From contig CP014761.1 in the NCBI GenBank assembly GCA_001647635.1, positions 496,001 to 560,000 of the forward strand: 64,000 nucleotides of DNA. The letters are read 5' to 3'. Shown piece after piece: positions 48,828 to 57,337 of the stretch; positions within the stretch are counted from its first letter, which is position 1, and each line of letters starts with the position of its first letter. The DNA comes from Leifsonia xyli. Its GTDB lineage: Bacteria; Actinomycetota; Actinomycetes; Actinomycetales; Microbacteriaceae. Made by a program: the position numbers and the translations under genes. The notes beneath the pieces were generated by a model. That model was not told the origin of the DNA. It saw only the letters and a program-made list of their open reading frames with translations, and made no database searches.

Positions 48828-49486
48828 TCCGCGTGCTGGTGGCCGACGACCAGCTGCTGGTCCGTGCGGGCTTCCGGGCGCTGCTGGAGTCGGAGGACGA
48901 CGTGGAGGTGGTCGGCGAGGCCGGCACGGGACGCGAGGCGGTCGAGCTGGTGCGGCGGACGCATCCCGACGTCGTGCTCATGGACATCCGGATGCCCGAC
49001 GGCGACGGCCTGTGGGCGACCGAGGAGATCGTGGCCGACCCGGAGCTGGCCGGCACGCGGATCGTGATCGTGACGACGTTCGAGCTGGACGAGTACGTCG
49101 CCCAGGGGATCGTCGCCGGCGCGAGCGGCTTCCTGGTGAAGGACACGGAGCCGGTCGAGCTCATCCGCGCGGTGCGGGTGGTCGCGGCGGGGGATGCGCT
49201 GCTTTCCCCCGGCGTGACCCGCCGCCTCATCGAACGCGTCTCGGGCGGCCTGCGCCCCGCGCCCGACTCCGCACAGCTGGCGCAGCTGACGGAGCGCGAG
49301 CGCGAGGTCCTGGCGCTGGTGGCGCACGGACTGACGAACACCGAGATCGGCGAGCGGCTCTACCTCAGCCCGCTCACCGCGAAGACGCACGTCTCGCGCA
49401 TCATGACCAAGCTCGACGCGCGCGACCGCGTCCACCTCGTCGTCCTCGCCTACGAGACCGGTCTGGTGCAGCCCGGCTGGCAGTAG
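48824..49486 (+). CDS. NarL-family response regulator
   Basis: A 220-residue regulator with receiver (VLVADDQLLVRAGF, Asp in VVLMDIRMPDGDG, Lys in LVKDTEPVE) and LuxR HTH (LTEREREVLALVAHG, LTNTEIGERLYLSPLTAKTHVSRI). GTG start coupled to the kinase. Confidence 0.93.
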   Translation: MIRVLVADDQLLVRAGFRALLESEDDVEVVGEAGTGREAVELVRRTHPDVVLMDIRMPDGDGLWATEEIVADPELAGTRIVIVTTFELDEYVAQGIVAGASGFLVKDTEPVELIRAVRVVAAGDALLSPGVTRRLIERVSGGLRPAPDSAQLAQLTEREREVLALVAHGLTNTEIGERLYLSPLTAKTHVSRIMTKLDARDRVHLVVLAYETGLVQPGWQ

Positions 49487-49501
49487 CCCCGCGCAAACGA
49501 A

Positions 49502-49530
49502 AAGGCCCCCACCCGAAGGTGAGGGCCAGA
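49502..49530 (-). terminator. Terminator of tRNA-Asn (bidirectional)
   Basis: On the minus strand GGCCCTCACC, a TTCG loop, GGGTGGGGGCC (one internal mismatch) and then TTTTCGTTT. It also stands 16 bases past the regulator stop on the plus strand. Confidence 0.8.
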
Positions 49531-49532
49531 CG

Positions 49533-49605
49533 CTCCCCGACTTGGACTCGAACCAAGAACCTGCCGGTTAACAGCCGGCTGCTCTGCCAATTGAGCTATC
49601 GAGGA
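49533..49605 (-). tRNA. tRNA-Asn (GTT)
   Basis: Acceptor TCCTCGA with TCGGGGA, D arm TAGCTCAATTGGCAGAGCA, anticodon loop CTGTTAA, T arm CTTGG-TTCGAGT-CCAAG. CCA is not encoded. Confidence 0.95.
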
Positions 49606-49684
49606 ATGCTTGATCAGCGAAGCTACTCTAGCAAGCTTCCCGGCTGCTCGTGAAATCGGCCGGGCGGCCCGGGTGCGTCGCCGC

Positions 49685-50698
49685 TCAGTAGCCCGCCGAC
49701 GGGTCCACGACGCCGACGAAACGCCCGTCGTCGAGGAACGCCCGCACGTTCTGCCGGATGCGCTCCGCCAGCAACGGCGCCGTCATCTCGGGGGTGTCCG
49801 CCTGGTGCGGAGTGATGATGACGGTCGGCTCGTCCCAGAGCGGATGTCCGTCCGGCAGCGGCTCGGGGTCGGTCACATCCAGCCCCGCACCGGCGATCGA
49901 GCCCGACCGCAGCGCGTCGAGCAGGGCGTCCGTGTCCACGAGGCCGCCGCGGGCGATGTTCACGAGATACGCCGTGTCCTTCATCGCCGCGAGCTCCGTG
50001 GCGCCGAACAGGTGCCGCGTGCCCTCGGTGAGCGCCGCGGCGACGACGACGAGGTCGGCCGAGGGCAGCACCTCCCCCAGCTGGGATGCGGTCACCGTGC
50101 GGACAGCACCCGGTACCGGAGCGGACGAGCGGCGGACGATGGTCACGCGGGCGCCGAACGGCTCCAGCAGCCGCATCAGCTCCAGCGCGATGCCGCCGGC
50201 GCCGACGATCACCACGTCGAGGCCGTAGAGCGAGCGCCCCTCCGGCTCGGTGGCCCACGACCGTGCGCGGACCCGCTTCGGGATGACACGCAGCAGGGCC
50301 AGGCTCAGCACGAGCGCGTGCTCGGCGACCGGCTGGGCGTATGCGCCCTTCGCGCTGGTCCAGACGAGCCCGGGGCGGTCCTCCGAGGCGAGGATGCCCG
50401 CGAAGGCATCCACCCCGGCGAACGGGAGCTGCACCCAGCCGATGCCGGGATGCGCCTCCAGAACCGGCGGGAACGCCGCCGCATCCTTGTTCGACAGCCA
50501 GACCACACCGCGCGTGCGGTCGGACAGCGGCTCGACCGTGCCGCCGGCCGCCTCGACGGCATCCACGAACTGCTGCTCCGGCTCCGGCAGCACGGCGATC
50601 GGGCCGGACTCGGGGCGGCGGTCCGCCGGGAGGGCGGTCACCTCGTCCGCCAGGACGGCGCGGTGCCGCGGGGCGCCAGCGGTCTCGTCGGTGCTCAT
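49685..50698 (-). CDS. D-isomer 2-hydroxyacid dehydrogenase family protein
   Basis: A 337-residue NAD(P)-dependent oxidoreductase. Nucleotide-binding loop LDVVIVGAGGIALELMRLL (GxGxxx-type), catalytic Arg in VNIARGGLVDTDALLDAL, Glu in DVTDPEPLPDGHPLW and His in IITPHQADT. Residues 1-105 form the split substrate domain. ATG overlaps the stop of the ABC ATPase gene (ATGA), so it is part of the transporter operon; it may act on an imported compound. Confidence 0.88.
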   Translation of the reverse strand: MSTDETAGAPRHRAVLADEVTALPADRRPESGPIAVLPEPEQQFVDAVEAAGGTVEPLSDRTRGVVWLSNKDAAAFPPVLEAHPGIGWVQLPFAGVDAFAGILASEDRPGLVWTSAKGAYAQPVAEHALVLSLALLRVIPKRVRARSWATEPEGRSLYGLDVVIVGAGGIALELMRLLEPFGARVTIVRRSSAPVPGAVRTVTASQLGEVLPSADLVVVAAALTEGTRHLFGATELAAMKDTAYLVNIARGGLVDTDALLDALRSGSIAGAGLDVTDPEPLPDGHPLWDEPTVIITPHQADTPEMTAPLLAERIRQNVRAFLDDGRFVGVVDPSAGY

Positions 50699-51582
50699 GC
50701 GGTCTCTCCTCGTCCGTCCTTCTGCGCAGCCCGGCGGGCCGCCGCTCGCTGGGGCCGCCGCTCCGTGCGCTGCTGCGGCGGGTTGAGGGCCTTCGCGAGG
50801 CCGGCGACGAACGGATGCGCGGGATCGGCGAGCACCTCCTCGATGGGCCCGTAGCCGACCGGGCGGCCGGCCTGCAGCACCAGCGAGGTGTCCGTGGCGC
50901 GCCGCAGCACGGCGAGGTCGTGGCTGACCACGACCGCCGAGAAGTCCGCGTGCGTCCGCAGCTGGGAGAGCAGGTCGATCACCGCGTCCCGGACGGTCGC
51001 GTCGATCCCGGCCGTCGGCTCGTCCGCGATCAGGATGCTCGGGCCGAGCACGAGCGCCCGGGCGAGCGCCACGCGCTGCCGCTGGCCCGAGCTCAACTCG
51101 TACGGGTACTTGTTCAGCACCGAGAGCGGCAGGTGGACGGTGTCGAGCATCGTCGCGGCGCGCGCTCCCGCGGCCCGCTTCGGGTAGTGCGCGTCGCGCT
51201 CGAAGATCGGCAGCGCGACGTTGTCCTGGACGCTGAGCGACGGCTCCAGCGTCGCCGCGGCCTCCTGCGGCAGGTAGCCGACGTGGAAGGTCACCTCGGC
51301 CAGGTCGCGCTTGCGGGCCTTGCGGAGCTTGTGCCCCAGCACCGACGCCTCGCCGCCGCTGATGCGCGGCCCTGGGTCGGAGGCACGCGCCGGGAGCACA
51401 TGCCCGGCGAGCACCTGCGCGAGAGTGCTCTTGCCGGAGCCGGTCTCGCCGAGCACCCCCAGCACCTGCCCCCGCTCGAGACGGAAGCTCACCCCGCGCA
51501 GGGCCACGCACGATGTGCTGGGGCCCCGCGCGGGGTATTCGACCGAAAGGTCGCTGACGACGATGGCGGGCTCGGAACTCAC
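50695..51582 (-). CDS. ABC transporter ATP-binding protein
   Basis: A 295-residue ATPase. Walker A GETGSGKST, signature LSSGQRQRVALARAL, Walker B ILIADEP, and the switch His in VVSHDLAVL. It is an additional ATPase of the peptide/nickel type after the fused double ATPase gene; the C terminus has a basic Arg/Ala-rich tail. GTG start. Confidence 0.9.
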   Translation of the reverse strand: MSSEPAIVVSDLSVEYPARGPSTSCVALRGVSFRLERGQVLGVLGETGSGKSTLAQVLAGHVLPARASDPGPRISGGEASVLGHKLRKARKRDLAEVTFHVGYLPQEAAATLEPSLSVQDNVALPIFERDAHYPKRAAGARAATMLDTVHLPLSVLNKYPYELSSGQRQRVALARALVLGPSILIADEPTAGIDATVRDAVIDLLSQLRTHADFSAVVVSHDLAVLRRATDTSLVLQAGRPVGYGPIEEVLADPAHPFVAGLAKALNPPQQRTERRPQRAAARRAAQKDGRGETA

Positions 51583-51592
51583 ACCATCGACC

Positions 51593-53281
51593 CTAAGCGG
51601 TCGGCGCGCTCAACCTCCGCAGTTCCTCCCGCCGGTCGGCCTGTTCGGCCGGATCCGGGACCGGGAGGGATGCGAGCAGCCGCTGCGTGTACGGCTCGCG
51701 CGGGTTGCCGAGGACCTCCGCGCCCGTGCCCTCCTCGACCAGGCGGCCGCGATGCAGCACCGCGATCCGGTCGGCGAGCAGGTCGACCACCGCGAGGTCG
51801 TGGCTGATGAACAGCGACGCGAAGCCGAACTCCCCCTGCAGGTCGGAGAACAGTTCCAGCACGCGGGCCTGAACCGAGACGTCGAGCGCCGAGGTCGGCT
51901 CGTCCGCGATGAGGAGGGTCGGCTCCAGAGCGAGCGCTCGTGCGAGGCTGGCGCGCTGGCGCTGGCCGCCGGACAGCTCGTGCGGGAAGCGGTCCCCGTA
52001 CGCGCGCGGCAGCTGCACCGCCTCCAGCAGCTCGTACACGCGCTTGCGCGCCTCGGCCGGCGACGACGCGCGTCCGTGCACCACCAACGGCTCGGCCACG
52101 CACTCGGCGATGGTCAGCAGCGGGTTGAAGCTGGACGCCGGATCCTGGAACACGAACCCGATGTCGCTGCGCACGCCGCGGAACTGCCGCTCGCGGACGC
52201 CGTTCATCTCGACCCCGAGCACCTCGAGCGATCCGCCGGTCACCTTGTTGAGGCCGGCGATCGCGCGCCCGATCGTGGTCTTGCCGGAGCCGGACTCGCC
52301 CACCAGGCCGAGCACCTCGCCCGGGCGGATCTCGAACGAGACGCCGTCCACGGCGACGAACCCCGGGCGGCCGAGACGGCCCGGGTACTGGATGCGCAGG
52401 TCGCGCGCTCGCACGACCGGCGCCAGCTGCGGGCGCTCGGCGCGGGCGATGGCGCGCTCCTGCGTCGCGACGGCGCCCTGTCCGATCTTCGGGACGGCGG
52501 CGAGCAGCTTCTGCGTGTACTCCGCTTTCGGCGACGCGAACAGCGTGCGCACGTCGGCCTGCTCCACGAGCTTGCCCTGGTACATCACGGCGACGCGGTC
52601 GGCCAGGTCGGCGACCACGCCCATGTTGTGCGTGATCAGCACGATGGCGGCGCCGAACTCGTCGCGGCAGCGGCGCAGCAGGTCGAGGATCTCGGCCTGC
52701 ACGGTCACGTCCAGCGCCGTGGTCGGCTCGTCGGCGACGATCAGCCCGGGGTTCAGCACGAGCGCCATCGCGATGACGATGCGCTGCTTCTGCCCGCCCG
52801 AGAACTGGTGCGGGTAGTATTTGACCCGCTTCTCCGGCTCCGGGATGCCGACCCGCTCGAGGATCTCGATCGCCTTCGCCTGCGCCTCCTTCTTCGACAG
52901 CTTGCCGTGGGCGCGCAGGCCCTCGGCGATCTGCCAGCCGACCGGATAGACGGGGTTGAGGGCGGTTGACGGCTCCTGGAACACCATGGCCACGTCGGTG
53001 CCGCGCACCTCGCGCAGCGTGCGCTTGTCGATGGAGACGATGTCCGCCTGGGACGCGCCGTCCTTGCTGCGCAGGATGACCGCGCCGGACGCCGTCGCGG
53101 TCTCCGGCAGGAGTCCGAGGATGGTCTTGGCGGTGACCGTCTTGCCCGAGCCGGACTCGCCGACGATCGCGAGGACCTCGCCCGGGGCGACGTTCAGGCT
53201 CACGCCGTCGACCGCCTTGACGACGCCGGAGTCGGTGGCGAAGCTCACCGAGAGGTCGTCGATCTTCACCACGTCGCTCAT
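51593..53281 (-). CDS. Fused double ATPase of a peptide-type ABC importer
   Basis: A 562-residue protein with two complete ATPase modules, equivalent to DppD plus DppF. First: GESGSGKTVT, FSGGQKQRIVIAMAL, LIVADEPTTALD. Second: GESGSGKTTI, LSGGQRQRASLARAL, LLIADEPTSALD. Each has the oligopeptide-transporter C-terminal extension. It hydrolyses ATP for the permeases encoded upstream. Overlaps the permease stop (ATGA). Confidence 0.94.
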   Translation of the reverse strand: MSDVVKIDDLSVSFATDSGVVKAVDGVSLNVAPGEVLAIVGESGSGKTVTAKTILGLLPETATASGAVILRSKDGASQADIVSIDKRTLREVRGTDVAMVFQEPSTALNPVYPVGWQIAEGLRAHGKLSKKEAQAKAIEILERVGIPEPEKRVKYYPHQFSGGQKQRIVIAMALVLNPGLIVADEPTTALDVTVQAEILDLLRRCRDEFGAAIVLITHNMGVVADLADRVAVMYQGKLVEQADVRTLFASPKAEYTQKLLAAVPKIGQGAVATQERAIARAERPQLAPVVRARDLRIQYPGRLGRPGFVAVDGVSFEIRPGEVLGLVGESGSGKTTIGRAIAGLNKVTGGSLEVLGVEMNGVRERQFRGVRSDIGFVFQDPASSFNPLLTIAECVAEPLVVHGRASSPAEARKRVYELLEAVQLPRAYGDRFPHELSGGQRQRASLARALALEPTLLIADEPTSALDVSVQARVLELFSDLQGEFGFASLFISHDLAVVDLLADRIAVLHRGRLVEEGTGAEVLGNPREPYTQRLLASLPVPDPAEQADRREELRRLSAPTA

Positions 53282-54348
53282 GGACGCACCTCGATTCCGT
53301 GCTGGTCGAATGATTCCCCGCCCTCGAGTCCGTCGACTCCCCCGGGACCCGCGGTCAGCGGACCGCCCGGGACGACGGACGTCTCGGCGACCTGACCCGA
53401 CGCGACCGCGGCGCGACGGCGACCGCGCAGGCGCGGGTCGGCCAGGTCGTTGAGGCTCTCGCCGACGAGCGTGATGCCGAGGACGGCCAGCACGATCGCG
53501 AGACCCGGGTAGATGGCGGTCCACCAGATGCCGGAGGTCACGTCGTCCACGGCCTTGTTGAGGTCGTAGCCCCACTCCGCGGCGGCCGTCGGCTCGATGC
53601 CGAAGCCGAGGAAGCCGAGGCCCGCGAGGGTCAGGATGGCCTCCGACGAGTTGAGCGTGAAGATCAGCGGCAGGGTGCGGGTCGAGTTGCGCAGGACGTG
53701 ACGGAACATGATCCGCCCGTTGCTCGCCCCGACGACCTTCGCCGCCTCGACGTACGCCTCGGCCTTGATGCGGACCACCTCGGAGCGGATGACCCGGAAG
53801 TACTGCGGGATGTAGACCACCGTGATCGAGATCGCGGCGGCGAAGATGCCGCCCCACAGACTCGACTGGCCGCCGCTGATGGCGATGGCAACGACGATCG
53901 CCAGCAGCAGGGACGGGAACGCGTAGATCGCGTCGCAGACCACGACGAGCACGCGGTCCAACCAGCCGCCGAAGTAGCCGGAGACGAGACCGAGCAGTAC
54001 GCCGATGAAGATCGACAGGATGACGGCGACGATGATCACGAGGATCGCGGTCTGCGCTCCCCAGATCACCCGCGAGAACACGTCGTAGCCGCCGGAGGTG
54101 GTGCCCCAGATGTGCGCGGCGCTCGGCGGCTGCTGCGCGCCGAACGATTTTCCGTCGGCCTTGCTCTGGGCGAAACCGTAGGGTGCGATCAGCGGGGCGA
54201 AGACGGCGACCAGGATGAACACGACCGTGAGCACGAGGCCCACGACGAGCATCCCGCGCTGCAGCCCGACGCTCTGACGGAGCTGATGGACGATCGGCAG
54301 GCGGTCCCAGAGGGAACGCTTGCGGGAGGTGAGTGCTGCGTTCGACAT
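53278..54348 (-). CDS. ABC transporter permease (DppC type)
   Basis: A 356-residue protein. Six helices with the binding-protein-dependent permease EAA-like loop (YVEAAKVVGASNGRIMFRHV). The N terminus has the OppC-like head (QLRQSVGLQRG). Unusual: a hydrophilic C-terminal tail of about 50 residues. The upstream stop and this start are separated by one base. Confidence 0.92.
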   Translation of the reverse strand: MSNAALTSRKRSLWDRLPIVHQLRQSVGLQRGMLVVGLVLTVVFILVAVFAPLIAPYGFAQSKADGKSFGAQQPPSAAHIWGTTSGGYDVFSRVIWGAQTAILVIIVAVILSIFIGVLLGLVSGYFGGWLDRVLVVVCDAIYAFPSLLLAIVVAIAISGGQSSLWGGIFAAAISITVVYIPQYFRVIRSEVVRIKAEAYVEAAKVVGASNGRIMFRHVLRNSTRTLPLIFTLNSSEAILTLAGLGFLGFGIEPTAAAEWGYDLNKAVDDVTSGIWWTAIYPGLAIVLAVLGITLVGESLNDLADPRLRGRRRAAVASGQVAETSVVPGGPLTAGPGGVDGLEGGESFDQHGIEVRP

Positions 54349-54349
54349 C

Positions 54350-55447
54350 TCAGTACCTCACTCTCGGGTCGATGAGGGCCGCGATGACGTCGACCACGAA
54401 GTTGGTCAGGGTGACGATCACCGCGAGCAGCACCACCATGCCCTGCACCGCGACGAAGTCGCGCGCCTGCAGGTAGTGCACCAGCTGGAAGCCGAGGCCC
54501 TTCCACTCGAACGTCGACTCGGTCAGCACCGCGCCGCCGAGCAGCAGCGCGATCTGCAGGCCGATGACCGTGATGATCGGGATGAGGGCCGGCCGGTAGG
54601 CGTGCTTGCGGAGCAGCCGCGACTCGGGCACGCCGCGCGAGCGCGCCGCATCCACGTAGTCCGTCGACAGCGTCCCGATGACGTTCGTGCGGACGAGACG
54701 CAGGAAGATGCCCGCCGTCAGCAGGCCGAGTGCGATGCCCGGCAGGATCGCGTGGAGCAGCACGTCGCCGATGACGTCCGGGTCCCCGGTCTGGAACGCG
54801 TCGATCAAGTAGATGCCTGTCTTGTTGTCGAGCGTCTGCATCTCCAGTTCCGAACCGGTGGACGCTCGCCCGGACACCGGGAGCCACCCCAGCCAGATCG
54901 AGAAGATCAGCTTCAGCACCAGGCCGACGAAGAACACGGGCGTGGCGTAGAAGAGGATGGCGAAGATGCGCAGGGTCGCATCCTGGGCCTTGTCGCGGTA
55001 ATACGCGGCGATCAGCCCGAGCGGGATGCCGACGATGAAGGCGACGATGAGAGCGTAGAAGGCGAGCTCCAGCGTGGCGGCGCCGTAGTGGATGAGCACC
55101 TGCGTGACCGGCTGGTTGTCGGTGAAGGTCGTGCCGAAGTCGCCGCGCAGCAGTTGGCCGAGGTACTCGAAGTACTGGACGATGATCGGCCGGTCGTAGC
55201 CGGCCTCGTGCACCCGCTCCGCGAGCTGCGCGGGCGGCAGTTTGCCGCCGAGCGACGCGGTGATGGGGTCGCCGGTCGACCGCATCAGAAAGAAGACGAC
55301 GGTGACCAGGATGAAGATGGTGGGGATGATCAGGAGAGCGCGGATCAGGAGGTAGCGGCCGAGGCCGCCTCCGGAGCGCCGCTTCGCCCTGGTCCGCTCG
55401 GGGCCGGGGGTCGTCCCGGCGTCGGCGGTGCTGACAGTCGCTGTCAT
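54350..55447 (-). CDS. ABC transporter permease (DppB type)
   Basis: A 365-residue protein. N-terminal helix RYLLIRALLIIPTIFILVTV and FFLMRSTGDP typical of DppB/OppB, a large external loop with GRASTGSELEMQTLDNKTG, and the EAA loop YVDAARSRGVPESRLLRKHA. ATG used; an in-frame TTG lies three codons upstream. Forms the channel with the DppC-type permease. Confidence 0.92.
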   Translation of the reverse strand: MTATVSTADAGTTPGPERTRAKRRSGGGLGRYLLIRALLIIPTIFILVTVVFFLMRSTGDPITASLGGKLPPAQLAERVHEAGYDRPIIVQYFEYLGQLLRGDFGTTFTDNQPVTQVLIHYGAATLELAFYALIVAFIVGIPLGLIAAYYRDKAQDATLRIFAILFYATPVFFVGLVLKLIFSIWLGWLPVSGRASTGSELEMQTLDNKTGIYLIDAFQTGDPDVIGDVLLHAILPGIALGLLTAGIFLRLVRTNVIGTLSTDYVDAARSRGVPESRLLRKHAYRPALIPIITVIGLQIALLLGGAVLTESTFEWKGLGFQLVHYLQARDFVAVQGMVVLLAVIVTLTNFVVDVIAALIDPRVRY

Positions 55448-55475
55448 GGAAGCCAATCGTGGTGGTCGTGGAGAG

Positions 55476-55506
55476 GGGGTGGCTCGCTGCGTCAGCGAGC
55501 CACCCC
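55476..55506 (-). terminator. Hairpin between binding-protein and permease genes
   Basis: A perfect 14-bp stem, GGGGTGGCTCGCTG with CAGCGAGCCACCCC, and a three-base loop; no T run. It is in the 96-base gap inside the operon and may partly terminate or stabilise the mRNA so that more binding protein than permease is made. Confidence 0.7.
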
Positions 55507-55542
55507 CCGGTTCAGCTCAGAGCGTGTCGCTCGTCGCCGAGG

Positions 55543-57171
55543 TTACTTCGAAAGCGCCCCGTAACGGAACTTGAAGGAGGCGTCGAGCGTCTTGTCCGCG
55601 CCCGACACGCCCTTGGCGACGACAGCGACCTGCGAGCCCTGCAGCAGCGGCAGCGTGCTGAGGTCGGCGCCCACCTTGGCCTGGATCTCCTCGATCAGCT
55701 TGGTGCGCTCGGCCTTGTCGGTCGTGCCCGCCTGCTTCGCGATGAGGTCCTGGACCTCGGCGTTGTCGTAGTGGTTCGCCAGGAAGTTGTCCTTGATGAA
55801 GAACGGCGACAGGTAGTTGTCCGCGTCGGAGTAGTCCGGGAACCAGCCGAGCTGGTAGGCCGGGTACGTGTCCTTGGTGCGGTCCTTCGAGTACTGCACC
55901 CACTCGGTCGACTGCAGGTTGACCTTGAACAGGCCGCCGTTCTCCAGCTGCTCCTTGACCAGCGCGTACTCGTCACCGGAGGACGGGCCGTAGTGGTCCG
56001 GGTTGTACTGGAGGTTCAGCGACACGGGCGTGGTCACGCCGGCCGCCTGCAGGGCCGCCTTCGCCTTGTCGAGGCTGGGGCCGCCGTTGCCGTCGCCGTA
56101 GAGGTCCTTGAGCACCTTGGTGGCGCCGGTCAGGCCGTCCGGGACGTAGGAGTACAGCGGGGTGTAGGTGCCCTTGTAGACCTGGTCGGCGATGGCCGCG
56201 CGGTCGACGAGGTCGGCCGCCGCCTGGCGCACCGCGAGGGCCTTCTTCGGGTCCGCCTCAGAGGTGGTGGCGCCGAACGGCTGGGTGTTGAAGTTGAACA
56301 CGATGTAGCGGATCTCGCCACCCGGGCCCTTGACGACCTTGACCTTGTTGTTGCCCTCGAGGCTCGCGATGTCGGTGGCCGAGAGGCTGCGGAAGGCCAC
56401 GTCGATCGCGTTCTTCTGGATGTCGAGCTTCAGGTTCGAGGACTCGGCGTAGTACTTGACGTTGACCTTCTGCGTCGCCGGCTTGCCGAGGATGCCCTTG
56501 TAGCCGTCGAACGCCTTGTACGCGATGAGGTTGTTGAAGTCGTAGCTCGTGATGTCGTACTGACCGGCGAAGGGGTGGCCCTTCACGATCGTGTTGTCCG
56601 GCGTGACCTTGTCGGCCGAGAAGACCTGCTCGTCGACGATCGGACCGGCCGGGCTCGAGAGCACCTGGGCGAAGGTCTGGTCGTTCGGGACCTTGAGCTT
56701 GAAGACGACCGTCGTCTTGTCCGGCGTCGAGACGCTGTCGAGGTTGGCGAGCAGCGACGCGGGGCCGTTGGGGTCGTTGATCTTGATCTGGCGGTCGAAG
56801 GTGAACTTCACATCCGACGAGGTCAGGTCGTGGCCGTTCGCGAACTTCAGGCCCGGCTTGAGCTTGACCGTGAACTCGGTCGGCGACGTGAAGTCGGCGC
56901 TCTCGGCGATGTCCGGCTTGACGTCCGGGCTGCCGTAGGGGCTGTTGAGCAGGAACGGGTAGACCTGGTTCATCACGGCGAAGGAGCCGTTGTCGTACGA
57001 GCCCGCCGGGTCGATCGACGTGATCTTGTCGGTCGTGCCGACGGTGATCGCACCGCCACCGCCGCCGGATCCGTTGTTGCTGCCCGAGCAGCCGGCGAGC
57101 ACCAGTGCCGCGGCCGCGAACGCGGCGGATACGGCGAGCAGGCGCCGTCCACCGTTGTGTGCGGATGTCAT
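55543..57171 (-). CDS. Family 5 extracellular solute-binding lipoprotein
   Basis: A 542-residue protein with lipobox LAGC, a Ser/Gly/Asn linker, then the SBP_bac_5 fold (KITSIDPAGSYDNGSFAVMN, LKPGLKFANGHDLTSSDVKF, IRYIVFNFNTQPFG). It captures a peptide-like substrate outside the membrane for the permeases. First gene of the importer operon. Exact substrate not decidable. Confidence 0.94.
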   Translation of the reverse strand: MTSAHNGGRRLLAVSAAFAAAALVLAGCSGSNNGSGGGGGAITVGTTDKITSIDPAGSYDNGSFAVMNQVYPFLLNSPYGSPDVKPDIAESADFTSPTEFTVKLKPGLKFANGHDLTSSDVKFTFDRQIKINDPNGPASLLANLDSVSTPDKTTVVFKLKVPNDQTFAQVLSSPAGPIVDEQVFSADKVTPDNTIVKGHPFAGQYDITSYDFNNLIAYKAFDGYKGILGKPATQKVNVKYYAESSNLKLDIQKNAIDVAFRSLSATDIASLEGNNKVKVVKGPGGEIRYIVFNFNTQPFGATTSEADPKKALAVRQAAADLVDRAAIADQVYKGTYTPLYSYVPDGLTGATKVLKDLYGDGNGGPSLDKAKAALQAAGVTTPVSLNLQYNPDHYGPSSGDEYALVKEQLENGGLFKVNLQSTEWVQYSKDRTKDTYPAYQLGWFPDYSDADNYLSPFFIKDNFLANHYDNAEVQDLIAKQAGTTDKAERTKLIEEIQAKVGADLSTLPLLQGSQVAVVAKGVSGADKTLDASFKFRYGALSK

Positions 57172-57337
57172 ATCCGAGTACCTCTTCCTGGTGTGGGATG
57201 CGCGGCGGCGTCGTTGCAGGCGTGCGTGATCGCCGTTCGCGTGAGAACTTTCCTAGCACGGAATCCTCGTGGAACATGCATTCGAATGCGGATCCGGGCG
57301 CGATCTTCACACAAGCGCAACAAAAGAGCGCGGGAAC

